Shown piece after piece: positions 1 through 8,269 of a DNA stretch of 64,000 nt. A program made the position numbers and the translations under genes. Position 1 is the stretch's first letter. Each line of letters begins with the position of its first letter. The notes below the pieces were generated by a model. It saw only the letters and a list, made by a program, of their open reading frames with translations, made no database searches and was not told the DNA's origin. This stretch comes from JAIBJN01 sp963775505 (GTDB taxonomy: Bacteria > Actinomycetota > Thermoleophilia > Gaiellales > Gaiellaceae): the NCBI GenBank assembly GCA_963775505.1, contig CAVZIL010000008.1, forward strand, positions 670,045 through 734,044. Reading direction: 5' to 3'.

Positions 1-197
1 GGCGGGAACTCACCGGAGATGACGTTGAAGAGCGTCGTCTTGCCGGCACCGTTCGGGCCGAGCAGGGCCCGGCGCTCGCCGGGCTGGACCTCGAGGTCGA
101 CGTCGCGAACGGCGTGGACGCCCCCGAAGCGCCGGCCGACGCCGCGGAGGCGGACGATCGGCTCGGCGCTCTGGGGCTGTGTCGCTGCGACGGTCAC
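1..197 (-). CDS. livG: ABC transporter ATP-binding protein, LivG-type (5' part only)
   Basis: This is the N-terminal 65 codons of an ATPase that would power import through the LivH/LivM permeases encoded just upstream on the same strand. The GTG start at 197 opens a peptide that runs through a typical first beta strand (RLRGVGRRFGGVHAV) into a Walker A motif, GPNGAGKTT, about residues 49-57, followed by LFNVISGEF. The glycine-asparagine Walker A and the LFNVISG continuation are typical of LivG rather than LivF. The start lies 18 bp after the stop of the binding-protein gene, so the two are probably cotranscribed. The signature motif and Walker B lie outside the window. Confidence 0.9.
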   Translation of the reverse strand, partial: MTVAATQPQSAEPIVRLRGVGRRFGGVHAVRDVDLEVQPGERRALLGPNGAGKTTLFNVISGEFP

Positions 198-215
198 GGC
201 TCGTTCGGGGCTCGC

Positions 216-1637
216 CTAGCCTCCTCCACCCTGATCCGTCCACGGAGGCGGCGTGCCCTCCTCGCAGGGCGGGTTCTCCCGGTCGGGCGACGGCGTCTCC
301 GGGCTGAATGCGCCCGCGAAGGTCTGGTCGACCTCCGGGATGGTGGCGAGTGTCTGCACGTCGGGGACGTCGTCACCGGTCTGGTCCTCGACGATCTGCT
401 GGAGGAAGTTGTCCATGATCGCCTGGCGGTTCTCGTCGAGCCTGATCGGCCCGAGCGGAGCCTCCAGGGTTAGATTCGAAAGCGCATCGCGGAAGGCGGC
501 GTGATCGTCCGAGAGGTCACCGTCGACCTGCTCGAGCGCCTGCGCGATCGCCTCCATGGCGGTGTAGTAGCCGTAGAAGAACACGCTCGAGCCGGTACCT
601 GCGAGATCCGGATACGCGCTCTCGATCTGCGCCGTGTACTCGAGGTACGCGGGCTCCTGCGAGTCGCCCGCGGTCATCCCGGCCGTCACGACTCCCACGA
701 CCTGGTTCCCGAGCTCCTCGAGGATGACCGGGTCGGTCATGAAGATGCCGCCCATGATCTTGTCGGCGAGGTTGCCGCGCAGCTGCCCGTACTGCTTCAC
801 GAAGGCGACGGTCCCGGTCCCGCCGACGCCCATGAAGAAGCCGTCGACGTCCTCGGGGATCTGCGTGATGTACGAGGAGTAGTCCTCCTCGCCCAGCGGC
901 GGCCAGAGCCGCTCGGTGACGTTCCCACCGATCGAGCAGAACTCGGCCACGAAGCCGGCGATCTGCGAATACGGGAAGTCGTAGTCGTCTCCGATCGTGA
1001 CGACGTTCCGCCAGCCGAGCTCGTTGTAGGCGTAGTTGCCAAGGCCGGCCGTCCACTGGGTGCCGTCGTTGTGGAAGCGGAAGAAGTTCGGCGAGCGGAC
1101 CTTGAGCGTCGTGTCCTGCGCGCCCGAGATGCCGTTCACGAACGTGACTCCCGGCTGCTCCTTGGAGTACTCGGCGACGGCGATGCCCTCGCTACCCGAC
1201 AGTGGCCCGACCAGGATGTCGACTTGCTCCTGCTCGACCAGCCGCCGGGCTTCCTCGACCGCCTTGTCCGGCGTCGAGTCCGAGCCGCCGTAGACGATCT
1301 CGACGGGGTGTCCGGCGATCGTTGCGTTCTCGACGCCTTCGGTCGAGTCGCCGCTCACCGGGGTCGCCCCGCGGTTGATCAGTGGGAGCATCGCGCCGCC
1401 CCAGGTCTGGCCTTCGAAGGGCGCGAAGGCGCCCTCGTTGTTCGCGAAGACGCCGATCTTGATGGGCTCTCCGCTCGCTTCGCCGTCCGCCTCCCCGCCG
1501 GTGTCGGTCGTCGGGGCTGCCTCGTCATCGTCGTCGTCGTCGCCGCCGCAGGCTGCGACGGTCGCGGCGAAGACGAGCACGAGCACGGCGAGCAGAGCCC
1601 AGAACCGGGCCTTCCCGCCCTCGGTGGAAACTCTCAT
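216..1637 (-). CDS. livK: Periplasmic-binding-type substrate-binding lipoprotein (LivK family)
   Basis: A 473-residue extracytoplasmic receptor for the neighbouring importer. It has a lipoprotein signal peptide with a hydrophobic core and lipobox TVAAC, so Cys30 is the probable lipid anchor, followed by a run of aspartates and an acidic linker. The body has type-1 periplasmic-binding features: IKIGVFANNEG at the start of lobe 1, VDILVGPLSG, and a second lobe with VVTIGDDYDFPYS. The ATG at 1637 is preceded by a strong AGGAGG site. The livM stop codon lies between this site and the start, so translation is probably coupled. The ligand cannot be read from sequence. Family members bind amino acids, amides or small carboxylates, but the divergent sugar genes leave a polyol or sugar derivative possible. 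Confidence 0.88.
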   Translation of the reverse strand: MRVSTEGGKARFWALLAVLVLVFAATVAACGGDDDDDDEAAPTTDTGGEADGEASGEPIKIGVFANNEGAFAPFEGQTWGGAMLPLINRGATPVSGDSTEGVENATIAGHPVEIVYGGSDSTPDKAVEEARRLVEQEQVDILVGPLSGSEGIAVAEYSKEQPGVTFVNGISGAQDTTLKVRSPNFFRFHNDGTQWTAGLGNYAYNELGWRNVVTIGDDYDFPYSQIAGFVAEFCSIGGNVTERLWPPLGEEDYSSYITQIPEDVDGFFMGVGGTGTVAFVKQYGQLRGNLADKIMGGIFMTDPVILEELGNQVVGVVTAGMTAGDSQEPAYLEYTAQIESAYPDLAGTGSSVFFYGYYTAMEAIAQALEQVDGDLSDDHAAFRDALSNLTLEAPLGPIRLDENRQAIMDNFLQQIVEDQTGDDVPDVQTLATIPEVDQTFAGAFSPETPSPDRENPPCEEGTPPPWTDQGGGG

Positions 1638-1639
1638 TC

Positions 1640-2804
1640 CTACCTCTCCTCCTGTTGGGTCCATCCGAACGCCCGGTTGCCGGCCGGGGGTTCCCATCGA
1701 GCGTTGGCGCGCGTTGTTCCTCCCTTCTCCGTCATGACGGCTGTGGACTGTCCGATGCCGGTCGAGCCTCGTCCGCCGGCCCCAGCCGAGGGCCGTGCCG
1801 GAGGCCTGCCCGAGAGTCGGCTCGCAAGGAAGTCCGTGATCGACTGCCAGATTCCCATCAGCCCTCCCGGCGAGACGAGGACGATGGCGAGGAAGATGAC
1901 CCCGACCACGGTGTTGAAGCGCTGGCCGACGATGTCGAGGCCCCGGGTCCAGTTGTCCAGGGCGACGAACACGAAGGCTCCCACCCACGCACCCTCCAGC
2001 CGGTAGAGCCCTCCGATCACCGCGATGACCAGCACGTCGATCGTTCGCGCGAGGTCGATCGAGCCAGGCGAGATCCGGGTGTTCCACCAGACGGAGAGAA
2101 TCCCCGCGAACGAGGCGATCAGCGCCCCGAGGCCGAAGGCGAGCATGCGCAGGAGCGGCACGTTGTACCCGAGCGCCCGCATGCGGGACGGGTCGTCGCG
2201 GACGCCCTGGAGCGCGAGGCCGAACGGCGTGCGGGCCAGGTAGCGGACGAAGAGGTAGACGGCGGCCGACGCGACGAGAGCGATATAGAAGAGGTTCAGC
2301 GGGATCCCTGACGGGGTTCGAGACGATGCCGGGGCGGGTGACGTTGTTGACGCCTCCGAAGCCGGAGAGCTGTGTCACCTGGGCGAAGAAGTAGAAGGCG
2401 AGAACGCCCACGGCGAGCGTGATCATCAAGAAGTAGATCCCGTAGCTGCGGCTCGCGATCGCGCCGATGAAGAGGCCTGCGCCGACCGCTGCGAGGATGC
2501 CCGCCAGGGTGGCTGGCCACGGGCCCCACGCAATCGCCGAGCCGCCGTCGGCCGCGGCCAGGTTGGCCATCGTGAAGCCGGCGATCCCGTACAGCGCCAC
2601 CTGGCCGAGTGACACCATCCCGACGTAGGCAGCGAGGAAGATGAGGCTCGCCGCCGCGATTCCGAGCCAGAGTCGCCTTCGTGATCACCTGGCTCAGATA
2701 GAAGTCGGAGAAGAGAAGCGGGGCGAACGCGAGCACGAGCACGAACACGAGGCCCGGGTCCCCACCAGAGGGCGCGCTCGACGGTCAGGGCCGGTGCGGT
2801 TCAC
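1640..2804 (-). pseudogene. livM: Branched-chain-type ABC permease LivM, interrupted by frameshifts
   Basis: The second membrane subunit of the importer, readable only in pieces. A GTG start at 2804 overlaps the livH stop (GTGA). The frame then changes near 2757, in a CCCGGG run, to enter LVFVLVLAFAPLLFSDFYLS. It changes again near 2673 to enter LWLGIAAASLIFLAAYVGM, and near 2315 to enter IPLNLFYIALVASAAVY. The rest (RMRALGYNVPLLRMLAFGLG, then SPGGLMGIWQ) is normal LivM and ends at 1640. When joined, the segments cover the whole permease with its eight to ten helices, so the gene is complete apart from about three single-base changes. Either the importer is broken in this strain or the sequence carries indel errors here. 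The tail after the last helix (about 50 residues) is rich in Gly, Arg and Pro. Confidence 0.8.
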
Positions 2805-3871
2805 CCGGGTCTCCCGAGAAGCCCCTGAGGCCGGATCGCGAGCACGAGCACGAGCAGCCCGAAGATGAGAAGGATCGAGTAGTTCGTGTAGCCGGCGGGC
2901 AGATACACGTCGCCGAAGGAGTCCACCAACCCGAGGGCGAGAGCGCCGATCGCCGCCCCCGCGAGGCTCCCCAAGCCGCCGATGATCACGACGATGAGCG
3001 AGATGAGGAGGTACTGCGTGTCGTTGGCCTTGTCGACCGAGATCATCGTCCCGCCGAGGACGCCGCCCAACCCGGCGAGCACGGCCCCGAGGAAGAAGGC
3101 GCTCGCGAAGACGAGCTGGATGTTGATGCCGAGCGCGGAGACCATCTGCCGATCGTCGACGCCGGCGCGCACGATCATGCCGAAGCGCGTGCGCTGGATC
3201 ATCGCCCAGAGAGCAAGCCCGACGGCGATCGCGACGAGGAGGACGAAGATGCGGAAGAACGGATACGTGAGGTTGGAGAACGGCAGGTGGACGCTGTCGG
3301 GGAAAACGTCCGGCGCGGCGAGCGACTCCGCGATGCCGCCGAAATGGGCAAGCGTCTGATCGGCGATGATGATTCCGATGGCGATCGTGATCAGCGCCTG
3401 ACGCAGTTCCTGCCCCTGGTTCCAGCGCAGAAAAAGCTGCTGCATGACGAGGCCGATCACGCCGACGCCTAGGCAGGCGACGACCAGCGGGATAAGCCAG
3501 TCTCCGAGCCCCGCCTCGGACGAACCGAAGGCTGACGTCGCCTCGCCGCCCGTGAGGGTCGTCTGGAGCTCGAGCGCGAAGAAGCCGGCCAGCATGTACA
3601 GGGAGCCGTGGGCCATGTTGACCACCCGCATGAGCCCGAAGATGAGCGTGAAGCCGCTCGCGACGACGAAGTAAAGACCGGCGAGCGTCAGGCCGTTGAG
3701 GCCCACGATGACGAAGGTGCGCGGATCGCCGTACGCCTTGTAGGCGACCCAGACGGCCACGAATGCGATCACGAGCGTGACGGCGACCCGAAGCGCGAGC
3801 GCCCCGGGCGGCAGGCCCGTGGGCCGAATGCGCCGGCCCAGTCCGGCGGCGGTCGCCGTCTGCCCGCTCAC
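2801..3871 (-). CDS. livH: Branched-chain-type ABC permease LivH
   Basis: A 356-residue integral membrane protein, intact. It has about eight hydrophobic segments and the conserved LivH stretches GLNGLTLAGLYFVVASGFTL, FGLMRVVNMAHGSLYMLA and IIGGLGSLAGAAIGAL, ending with the usual IRPQGLLGR tail. It forms the inner-membrane channel with LivM. It is the first gene of the minus-strand transporter operon. Its GTG start at 3871 faces the VOC gene at 3988 across 116 bp that hold a direct-repeat candidate operator. There is a roughly 40-residue extension before the first helix, so an internal start is possible. Confidence 0.9.
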   Translation of the reverse strand: MSGQTATAAGLGRRIRPTGLPPGALALRVAVTLVIAFVAVWVAYKAYGDPRTFVIVGLNGLTLAGLYFVVASGFTLIFGLMRVVNMAHGSLYMLAGFFALELQTTLTGGEATSAFGSSEAGLGDWLIPLVVACLGVGVIGLVMQQLFLRWNQGQELRQALITIAIGIIIADQTLAHFGGIAESLAAPDVFPDSVHLPFSNLTYPFFRIFVLLVAIAVGLALWAMIQRTRFGMIVRAGVDDRQMVSALGINIQLVFASAFFLGAVLAGLGGVLGGTMISVDKANDTQYLLISLIVVIIGGLGSLAGAAIGALALGLVDSFGDVYLPAGYTNYSILLIFGLLVLVLAIRPQGLLGRPG

Positions 3872-3901
3872 CTGGGCAGTTCCCCCCAGCTCTCGCAGAA
3901 T

Positions 3902-3937
3902 GATCGCTTTTGAAGGGACATGAACGGTTTTGAAGGG
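3902..3937. promoter_or_regulatory. Direct repeat in the divergent importer/sugar-operon promoter region
   Basis: Two copies of the pattern GAWCGBTTTTGAAGGG lie at 3902-3917 and 3922-3937, exactly 20 bp apart, in the 116-bp space between the livH start and the VOC start. The inner ten bases (TTTTGAAGGG) are identical. A spacing of about two helical turns places both copies on one face of the DNA, as for a regulator binding as a tandem pair. The region is otherwise GC-rich, so these AT-containing blocks stand out. No regulator gene lies nearby in the window. Confidence 0.45.
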
Positions 3938-3987
3938 CGAACGTAACAGGATGAAGCATTAGAGTCAACGGCGTTAGACTGCGCCGC

Positions 3988-4380
3988 GTGGCAAGCGCGG
4001 TCAGGCGTCTCCAACACGTCTCGACGCCGTACCCGCGCGGGCGGCAGGATGACGTCCGCGCCTTCTACGGAGACGTGCTCGGCCTCGTCGAGAAGCCGGT
4101 TCCGGACTCCCTCGTCGACCAGGAGCTGGTCTGGTTCGAGGCGGGGCCGCCCGACCTCGAGCTTCATTTCCTGCCCGATCCGGCGCCCCCTGACTTCGCG
4201 GCGCAACGGCACCTCTGCCTCGAGGTCGAGGACCTCGACGGCTGGCGGCGAAAGCTGGAGGGCGCCGGGGTCGAGACGAGCGACCAGACGCCGATCCCGA
4301 ATCGGCCGCGCTTCTTCTGCCGCGATCCGTTCGGCAACCTCATCGAGCTCACCACGATCCTGGGGGACTACCGCACATGA
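3988..4380 (+). CDS. VOC-superfamily (glyoxalase-fold) protein
   Basis: A 130-residue single-module vicinal-oxygen-chelate protein: RRLQHVSTPYP at the N terminus, YGDVLGLVEKPVP for the first beta-alpha unit, HLCLEVEDLDGWRRKLEGAG for the second half, and the C-terminal metal/ligand strand CRDPFGNLIELT. His9, a histidine near the middle and the terminal Glu are in places that could bind a metal. Members act as lyases, dioxygenases, epimerases or binding proteins; the substrate here is unknown. The GTG start is the first gene of the plus-strand sugar operon, and its stop overlaps the next ATG (ATGA), indicating translational coupling. Confidence 0.82.
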   Translation: MASAVRRLQHVSTPYPRGRQDDVRAFYGDVLGLVEKPVPDSLVDQELVWFEAGPPDLELHFLPDPAPPDFAAQRHLCLEVEDLDGWRRKLEGAGVETSDQTPIPNRPRFFCRDPFGNLIELTTILGDYRT

Positions 4381-5390
4381 GCAACGGACTGAAGACGAGC
4401 CTCGGCATCTGGGCCCTCGGATCGATGATCACGCGATTCGTTCCCGGCGGCTACAAGCCCGAGTACGCGAATGAAACCACCGCCGAGAGAGTGCGCAGGG
4501 CGGTCGATGGGCTCGGCGACCTGATCGACGGCTACGAGTTCCACTACCCGCAGGAGCTCAACGAGGAGAACCTCGACGAGGTCCGGGACGCGCTCGACGG
4601 GCACGACGTGTACTGCATGGCCACCGGCCTCCATCTCGACCCGCGCTTCGGCCGCGGGGGCCTGGTCTCTCCCGACGACGCCACGCGCGCGGAGGCGCTG
4701 CGCCGCACGACCGCGGCGATCGACTTCGCCGGCGAGCTGGGCGCGCACTTCATCATCTGGCCTGGGATCGAGGGCTACAACTATCCGTTCCAGGCGCCGT
4801 ACAAGGAAAGCTGGGCCTGGCTCGTGGAAGGGATCGGCGAGGCTGCCCAGCGCTGCGCCGACCGCGGCATTCTGCTCTTTCTGGAACACAAGAACTCGGA
4901 GCCGGCCATGAAGATCCTGATGCGGAACATCGGGATGACGCTCCACGTGATCCACAAGCTGCGCGAGCAAGGGCTCACGAACGTGAAGGTGAACATGGAC
5001 TGGCAGCACCTGATCATGAATCGGGAGAGCCTCGCGGAGTACGCCGCCCTCCTCGCCGCCGAGGGGCTCCTCGGCCACCAGCACGCGAACTCGGGCTGGG
5101 GGGACTTCGACGACGACAACATGCTCGGGGCGACGGCCTTCATGGAGACGCTCGAGCTCGCGGTCGAGCTCCGCCGCGCCGGCTACGGGGAGAATGGCGA
5201 GCGGCTCGGCTTCGACCTCTACCCGTACACCGAGGACGCGGTCGCGGCGGTGCGCCGGAGCGTCCTCCAGTGGCGGTTCATCGACGACGTCGCCGGCAGG
5301 ATCGACGACACGGCGCTGCGCGAGGCACAGGCGGAGAAGGACGCGGTGCGAGCCTACGAACTCGTCTACGGTGCTCTGGGAGCCGGGTGA
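4377..5390 (+). CDS. Xylose-isomerase-like TIM-barrel protein (sugar isomerase/epimerase)
   Basis: A 337-residue TIM-barrel protein. Visible metal-site motifs resemble those of xylose isomerase: LEHKNSEPAMKI in the middle (compare the E-x-K-x-x-E-P motif), VKVNMDWQHLIM and GHQHANSGWGDFDDDNM further on, then GFDLYPYTEDAV. It is shorter than classical XylA (about 390 residues), so it belongs to a related branch and the sugar cannot be named with certainty. The stop is followed 20 bp later by a xylulokinase, so the likely role is an aldose-ketose isomerisation feeding that kinase. It overlaps the VOC gene by four bases. Confidence 0.82.
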   Translation: MSNGLKTSLGIWALGSMITRFVPGGYKPEYANETTAERVRRAVDGLGDLIDGYEFHYPQELNEENLDEVRDALDGHDVYCMATGLHLDPRFGRGGLVSPDDATRAEALRRTTAAIDFAGELGAHFIIWPGIEGYNYPFQAPYKESWAWLVEGIGEAAQRCADRGILLFLEHKNSEPAMKILMRNIGMTLHVIHKLREQGLTNVKVNMDWQHLIMNRESLAEYAALLAAEGLLGHQHANSGWGDFDDDNMLGATAFMETLELAVELRRAGYGENGERLGFDLYPYTEDAVAAVRRSVLQWRFIDDVAGRIDDTALREAQAEKDAVRAYELVYGALGAG

Positions 5391-5409
5391 GGCTCGAGCA
5401 GGCGCTCCG

Positions 5410-6843
5410 GTGAGCGTCCTCGTGGGGCTCGACGTCGGAACCACCGGCGTGAAGGCGCTCGCCGTCGACCGCTCCGGCGAGGTGGTCGCGCGGGCCGAGA
5501 GCGACTACCCGCTCTTCACTCCACGCCCCGGCTGGGTCGAGCAGAATCCCGAGGACTGGCGCGGCGCTGCGGAGGAGGCGCTCGCGGCGCTCGGGGCGGA
5601 CGAGGTCGCGGGGATCGGCCTCACGGGGCAGATGCACGGCCTCGTTGCCCTGGACGCCGACGGCCTCGTGCTTCGTCCCGCGATCCTCTGGAACGACCAG
5701 CGTACGGCCGCCGAGTGCCGTGAGATCGAGGAGCGCCTCGGTGTCCCGCGTCTGCTGGAGCTGACCGGAAACCGCGCATTCCCCGGCTTCACCGCGCCGA
5801 AGCTGCTCTGGCTGCGCGCGAACGAGCCCGAGACATACGAGCGCATTGCCCACGTGCTGCTCCCGAAGGACTTCGTACGGCTCGCGCTCACGGGCGAGCG
5901 CGCGACCGACGTCGCGGACGCGTCCGGGACCCTCCTCTTCGACGTCGCTGGTCGCCGCTGGAGCGACGAGGTGCTCGCCGCGCTCGAGCTGCCCGCGGAC
6001 TGGCTTCCCGCAGCGCTCGAGTCACCGTCACACTCCGGCGTGACCGCCGGCGGCGTTGCGGTCGCGGCCGGCGCCGGCGACCAGGCGGCCGGCGCGGTGG
6101 GCGTCGGCGTCACGAAGCCGGGGCCGGTGTCGGTCGTCCTCGGGACCTCCGGCGTCGCCTTCGCTGTTCTGCCGGGTGCCCCAGGCGGCCAGGACGGCCG
6201 CGCGCACGTCTTCTGCCACGCGGTGCCCGGCGCCTGGCACGCGATGGGCGTGATGCTCTCCGCGGCGGGGGCGCTCCGCTGGCTCCGGGATGTCCTCGCG
6301 CCCGGCGAGCCGTACGACCGCCTCCTCGCCGAGGCCGGAGGCTGGGAGCCGGGGGCGGAGGGCCTGCTCTTCCTGCCCTACCTCGCGGGCGAGCGGACGC
6401 CGCACGTCGATCCGAACGCCCGCGGCGCGTTCGCCGGCCTCTCGCTCCGACACGACCGCGGAGCGCTCGTGCGCGCCGTGCTCGAGGGAGTCGCCTACGG
6501 CCTCAAGGACTCGCTCGAGGTTCTGCGAGCGCTCGGCTGCCGTCTCGACGTCGGCCGCGTGTCCGGGGGCGGCGCCCGGAGCGAGCTCTGGCTGGAGATC
6601 GTCTCATCCGTCCTCGGGCTGCCGCTGGAGCGGACCGCGGCCGAGGAGGGAGCGGCCTACGGCGCGGCGCTCCTCGGTGGCGTCGCGGGCGGCGCGTTCG
6701 CCGACGTCCACGAGGCGGTGGCTGCCTGCGTGCGCGTTCGCGACACGATCGAGCCGAACGCGGACTGGCAGCAGGTCTACGAGGAGGGCTACACGCGCTA
6801 TCGCGCTCTCTATCCAGCAGTGCGACCCTTGGAGGAGAAATGA
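5410..6843 (+). CDS. xylB: Xylulokinase-like FGGY carbohydrate kinase
   Basis: A 477-residue FGGY-family kinase that phosphorylates a ketose, most likely D-xylulose, with ATP. It shows the N-terminal phosphate-binding loop GLDVGTTGVKA, the substrate-loop TGQMHGLVALD and ILWNDQRTAAEC, the second phosphate loop VLGTSGVAF, the LPYLAGERTPH motif of xylulokinases, and the C-terminal adenosine loop VSGGGARSELWLEI. The GTG at 5410 was chosen because it begins directly with VSVLVGLDVGTT; longer readings add unrelated residues. Its stop overlaps the next ATG (ATGA). It probably works with the preceding isomerase-like enzyme. Confidence 0.92.
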   Translation: MSVLVGLDVGTTGVKALAVDRSGEVVARAESDYPLFTPRPGWVEQNPEDWRGAAEEALAALGADEVAGIGLTGQMHGLVALDADGLVLRPAILWNDQRTAAECREIEERLGVPRLLELTGNRAFPGFTAPKLLWLRANEPETYERIAHVLLPKDFVRLALTGERATDVADASGTLLFDVAGRRWSDEVLAALELPADWLPAALESPSHSGVTAGGVAVAAGAGDQAAGAVGVGVTKPGPVSVVLGTSGVAFAVLPGAPGGQDGRAHVFCHAVPGAWHAMGVMLSAAGALRWLRDVLAPGEPYDRLLAEAGGWEPGAEGLLFLPYLAGERTPHVDPNARGAFAGLSLRHDRGALVRAVLEGVAYGLKDSLEVLRALGCRLDVGRVSGGGARSELWLEIVSSVLGLPLERTAAEEGAAYGAALLGGVAGGAFADVHEAVAACVRVRDTIEPNADWQQVYEEGYTRYRALYPAVRPLEEK

Positions 6844-6965
6844 CGACGAAGCGGGGGATCATCTCGACCGCGCACATCAACCGGCTCGAGGACGCCGCCG
6901 GCCAGGCGAGGACGATCGCCGCGCTCTACCGGTCGGCCGAGGAGGGCGCCCCCGTCGTCCTTTGA
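6840..6965 (+). pseudogene. Relic of a Gfo/Idh/MocA dehydrogenase: first and last ends joined
   Basis: A 41-codon reading frame coupled to xylB by ATGA. Its first 15 residues, TKRGIISTAHINR, match the usual opening of Gfo/Idh/MocA oxidoreductases (the strand before the NAD-binding glycine motif). Its last 25 residues, LEDAAGQARTIAALYRSAEEG followed by PVVL, match the usual final helix of the same family. About 280-300 residues of NAD-binding and catalytic domain are missing between them, and the frame is preserved. This looks like an in-frame internal deletion of a sugar dehydrogenase that once completed the operon; an assembly collapse is the alternative. Confidence 0.6.
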
Positions 6966-7013
6966 CACGACACCGGCACGGTCCCGCGCGTCCTGACTCG
7001 CTATCCAGAACGC

Positions 7014-7688
7014 ATGGAGATCGGCCGTGGCTTGCTGGGAGTCCTGCTGCCGGAGCGGTGCGTCGCCTGCGGGGCCGGGGAGGAGCTCCTGTGCAGCGCC
7101 TGCTGGCGGCGGCTGGTCGTCCTGCGCGGGACGCTCTGCGCCCGCTGTGGATGCCCGACCGCGTGGCCGGTGGAGCGCTGCGGCGAGTGCGCCGGACGGC
7201 GGCTCGCCTTCGCCTCCGCGCGCGCCGCTGTCGCCTACCTGGGGCCGGGGCGCGACCTGGTCGTCGCGTGGAAGGAACGTGGGCTGCGCGGCCTCTCGCG
7301 GCTCGCCGCCGATCTCGTCGTCACGACGGTTCCGCCGCCCGAGGTGGAGGCGCTCGCGTTCGTCCCTGGCGACGGCGACCGTGTCGGCTGGCGCGGCGCC
7401 GACACCGCGGAGGAGCTCGCCAGGGCGCTCGGGAGGCGCTGGGATCTGCCCGTCTCGCGGCTGCTCGGGCGCGCCCGCCGGGCGCGTCCGCAGCGCGGCC
7501 TCTCGAGGGCGGAACGCGGTGCCAACATCCGCGCGGTTTTCCGCGCCACGGGCGCTTCGCCGGTCGCCGTGGGCCTGGTCGACGACGTCTACACGACCGG
7601 GGCGACCGCCTCCGCGGCGGCCCGCGAGCTCAGGGCGGCCGGCGCCCGTCGCGTCCACGTGGTCACCTTCGCCCGTGCTGTGCGTTAG
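7014..7688 (+). CDS. ComF-family phosphoribosyltransferase-like protein
   Basis: A 224-residue protein with the two features of ComF/GntX proteins. The N-terminal zinc ribbon has four CxxC-type pairs (CVACG, CSAC, CARCGCP, CGECAG). The C-terminal type-I phosphoribosyltransferase domain ends in the PRPP loop VGLVDDVYTTGATASAAA. ComF is needed for DNA uptake in naturally competent bacteria, but in Actinomycetota the gene usually sits beside hpf and secA without other competence genes, as here, so the role is unclear. The ATG at 7014 begins MEIGRGLLGVLLPERC, the normal length for the family. Confidence 0.88.
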   Translation: MEIGRGLLGVLLPERCVACGAGEELLCSACWRRLVVLRGTLCARCGCPTAWPVERCGECAGRRLAFASARAAVAYLGPGRDLVVAWKERGLRGLSRLAADLVVTTVPPPEVEALAFVPGDGDRVGWRGADTAEELARALGRRWDLPVSRLLGRARRARPQRGLSRAERGANIRAVFRATGASPVAVGLVDDVYTTGATASAAARELRAAGARRVHVVTFARAVR

Positions 7689-7723
7689 GAGTTAGGCTGC
7701 GTGAACCCGACGAGGAGGCTCCG

Positions 7724-8269
7724 GTGAGACTGCAGGTCAAGGGCAAGAACGTCGAGGTAAGCGATTCCCTCAAGACCTACGCCCAGGAGAAGCTCGGGAA
7801 GCTCGAGAAGCATTTGAACGACGCGGCCCGCCTCGAGCTGGAGCTTGCGGTCGAGAAGAACCCGTCCATCGCGGAGAACCAGATCGCCGAAGGGACGATC
7901 TGGACGAAGGGGCCCGTGCTCCGCGCGCGCGAGAGCTCGCCCGACATGCGCGCGTCGATCGACATGCTCGTGGAGAAGCTCGAGCGGCAGGCGCGGCGCT
8001 ACCGCGACAAGCGGCGGAGGTCGAGCTCCCGCACCAACGCCGGAGGCGTCGAGGCGGAGACGATCCCGGTCGTCGCCGAGGAGGAGAGCCCGGTGATCGT
8101 GAAGACGAAGCAGTTCGCGGTGAAGCCGATGACGCCGGAGGAGGCCGTCCTCCAGCTGGAGCTGATCGGCCACGACTTCTTCGTCTTCCAGAACGCCGAC
8201 ACGACCGACGTCAACGTCGTCTACCGGCGCCGCGACGGGAACTACGGGCTCATCGAGCCGCAGGTCTGA
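7724..8269 (+). CDS. hpf: Ribosome hibernation promoting factor, long form (HPF/RaiA)
   Basis: A 181-residue protein that binds the 30S decoding region and drives 100S dimer formation in stationary phase. The N-terminal S30AE domain starts RLQVKGKNVEVSDSLKTYAQ and is followed by a basic linker (DKRRRSSSR). The C-terminal dimerisation domain runs from VKTKQFAVKPMTPEEAVLQL to the end. Having both domains marks it as long HPF. The GTG at 7724 is preceded by CGAGGAGG at a good distance. It sits in the common actinobacterial order comF-hpf-secA. Confidence 0.95.
   Translation: MRLQVKGKNVEVSDSLKTYAQEKLGKLEKHLNDAARLELELAVEKNPSIAENQIAEGTIWTKGPVLRARESSPDMRASIDMLVEKLERQARRYRDKRRRSSSRTNAGGVEAETIPVVAEEESPVIVKTKQFAVKPMTPEEAVLQLELIGHDFFVFQNADTTDVNVVYRRRDGNYGLIEPQV

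Noticed and set aside
216..2618. An 800-residue LivM-LivK fusion
   Set aside because: The open frame arises from the livM frameshifts; LivK has its own lipoprotein signal and ribosome site at 1637.
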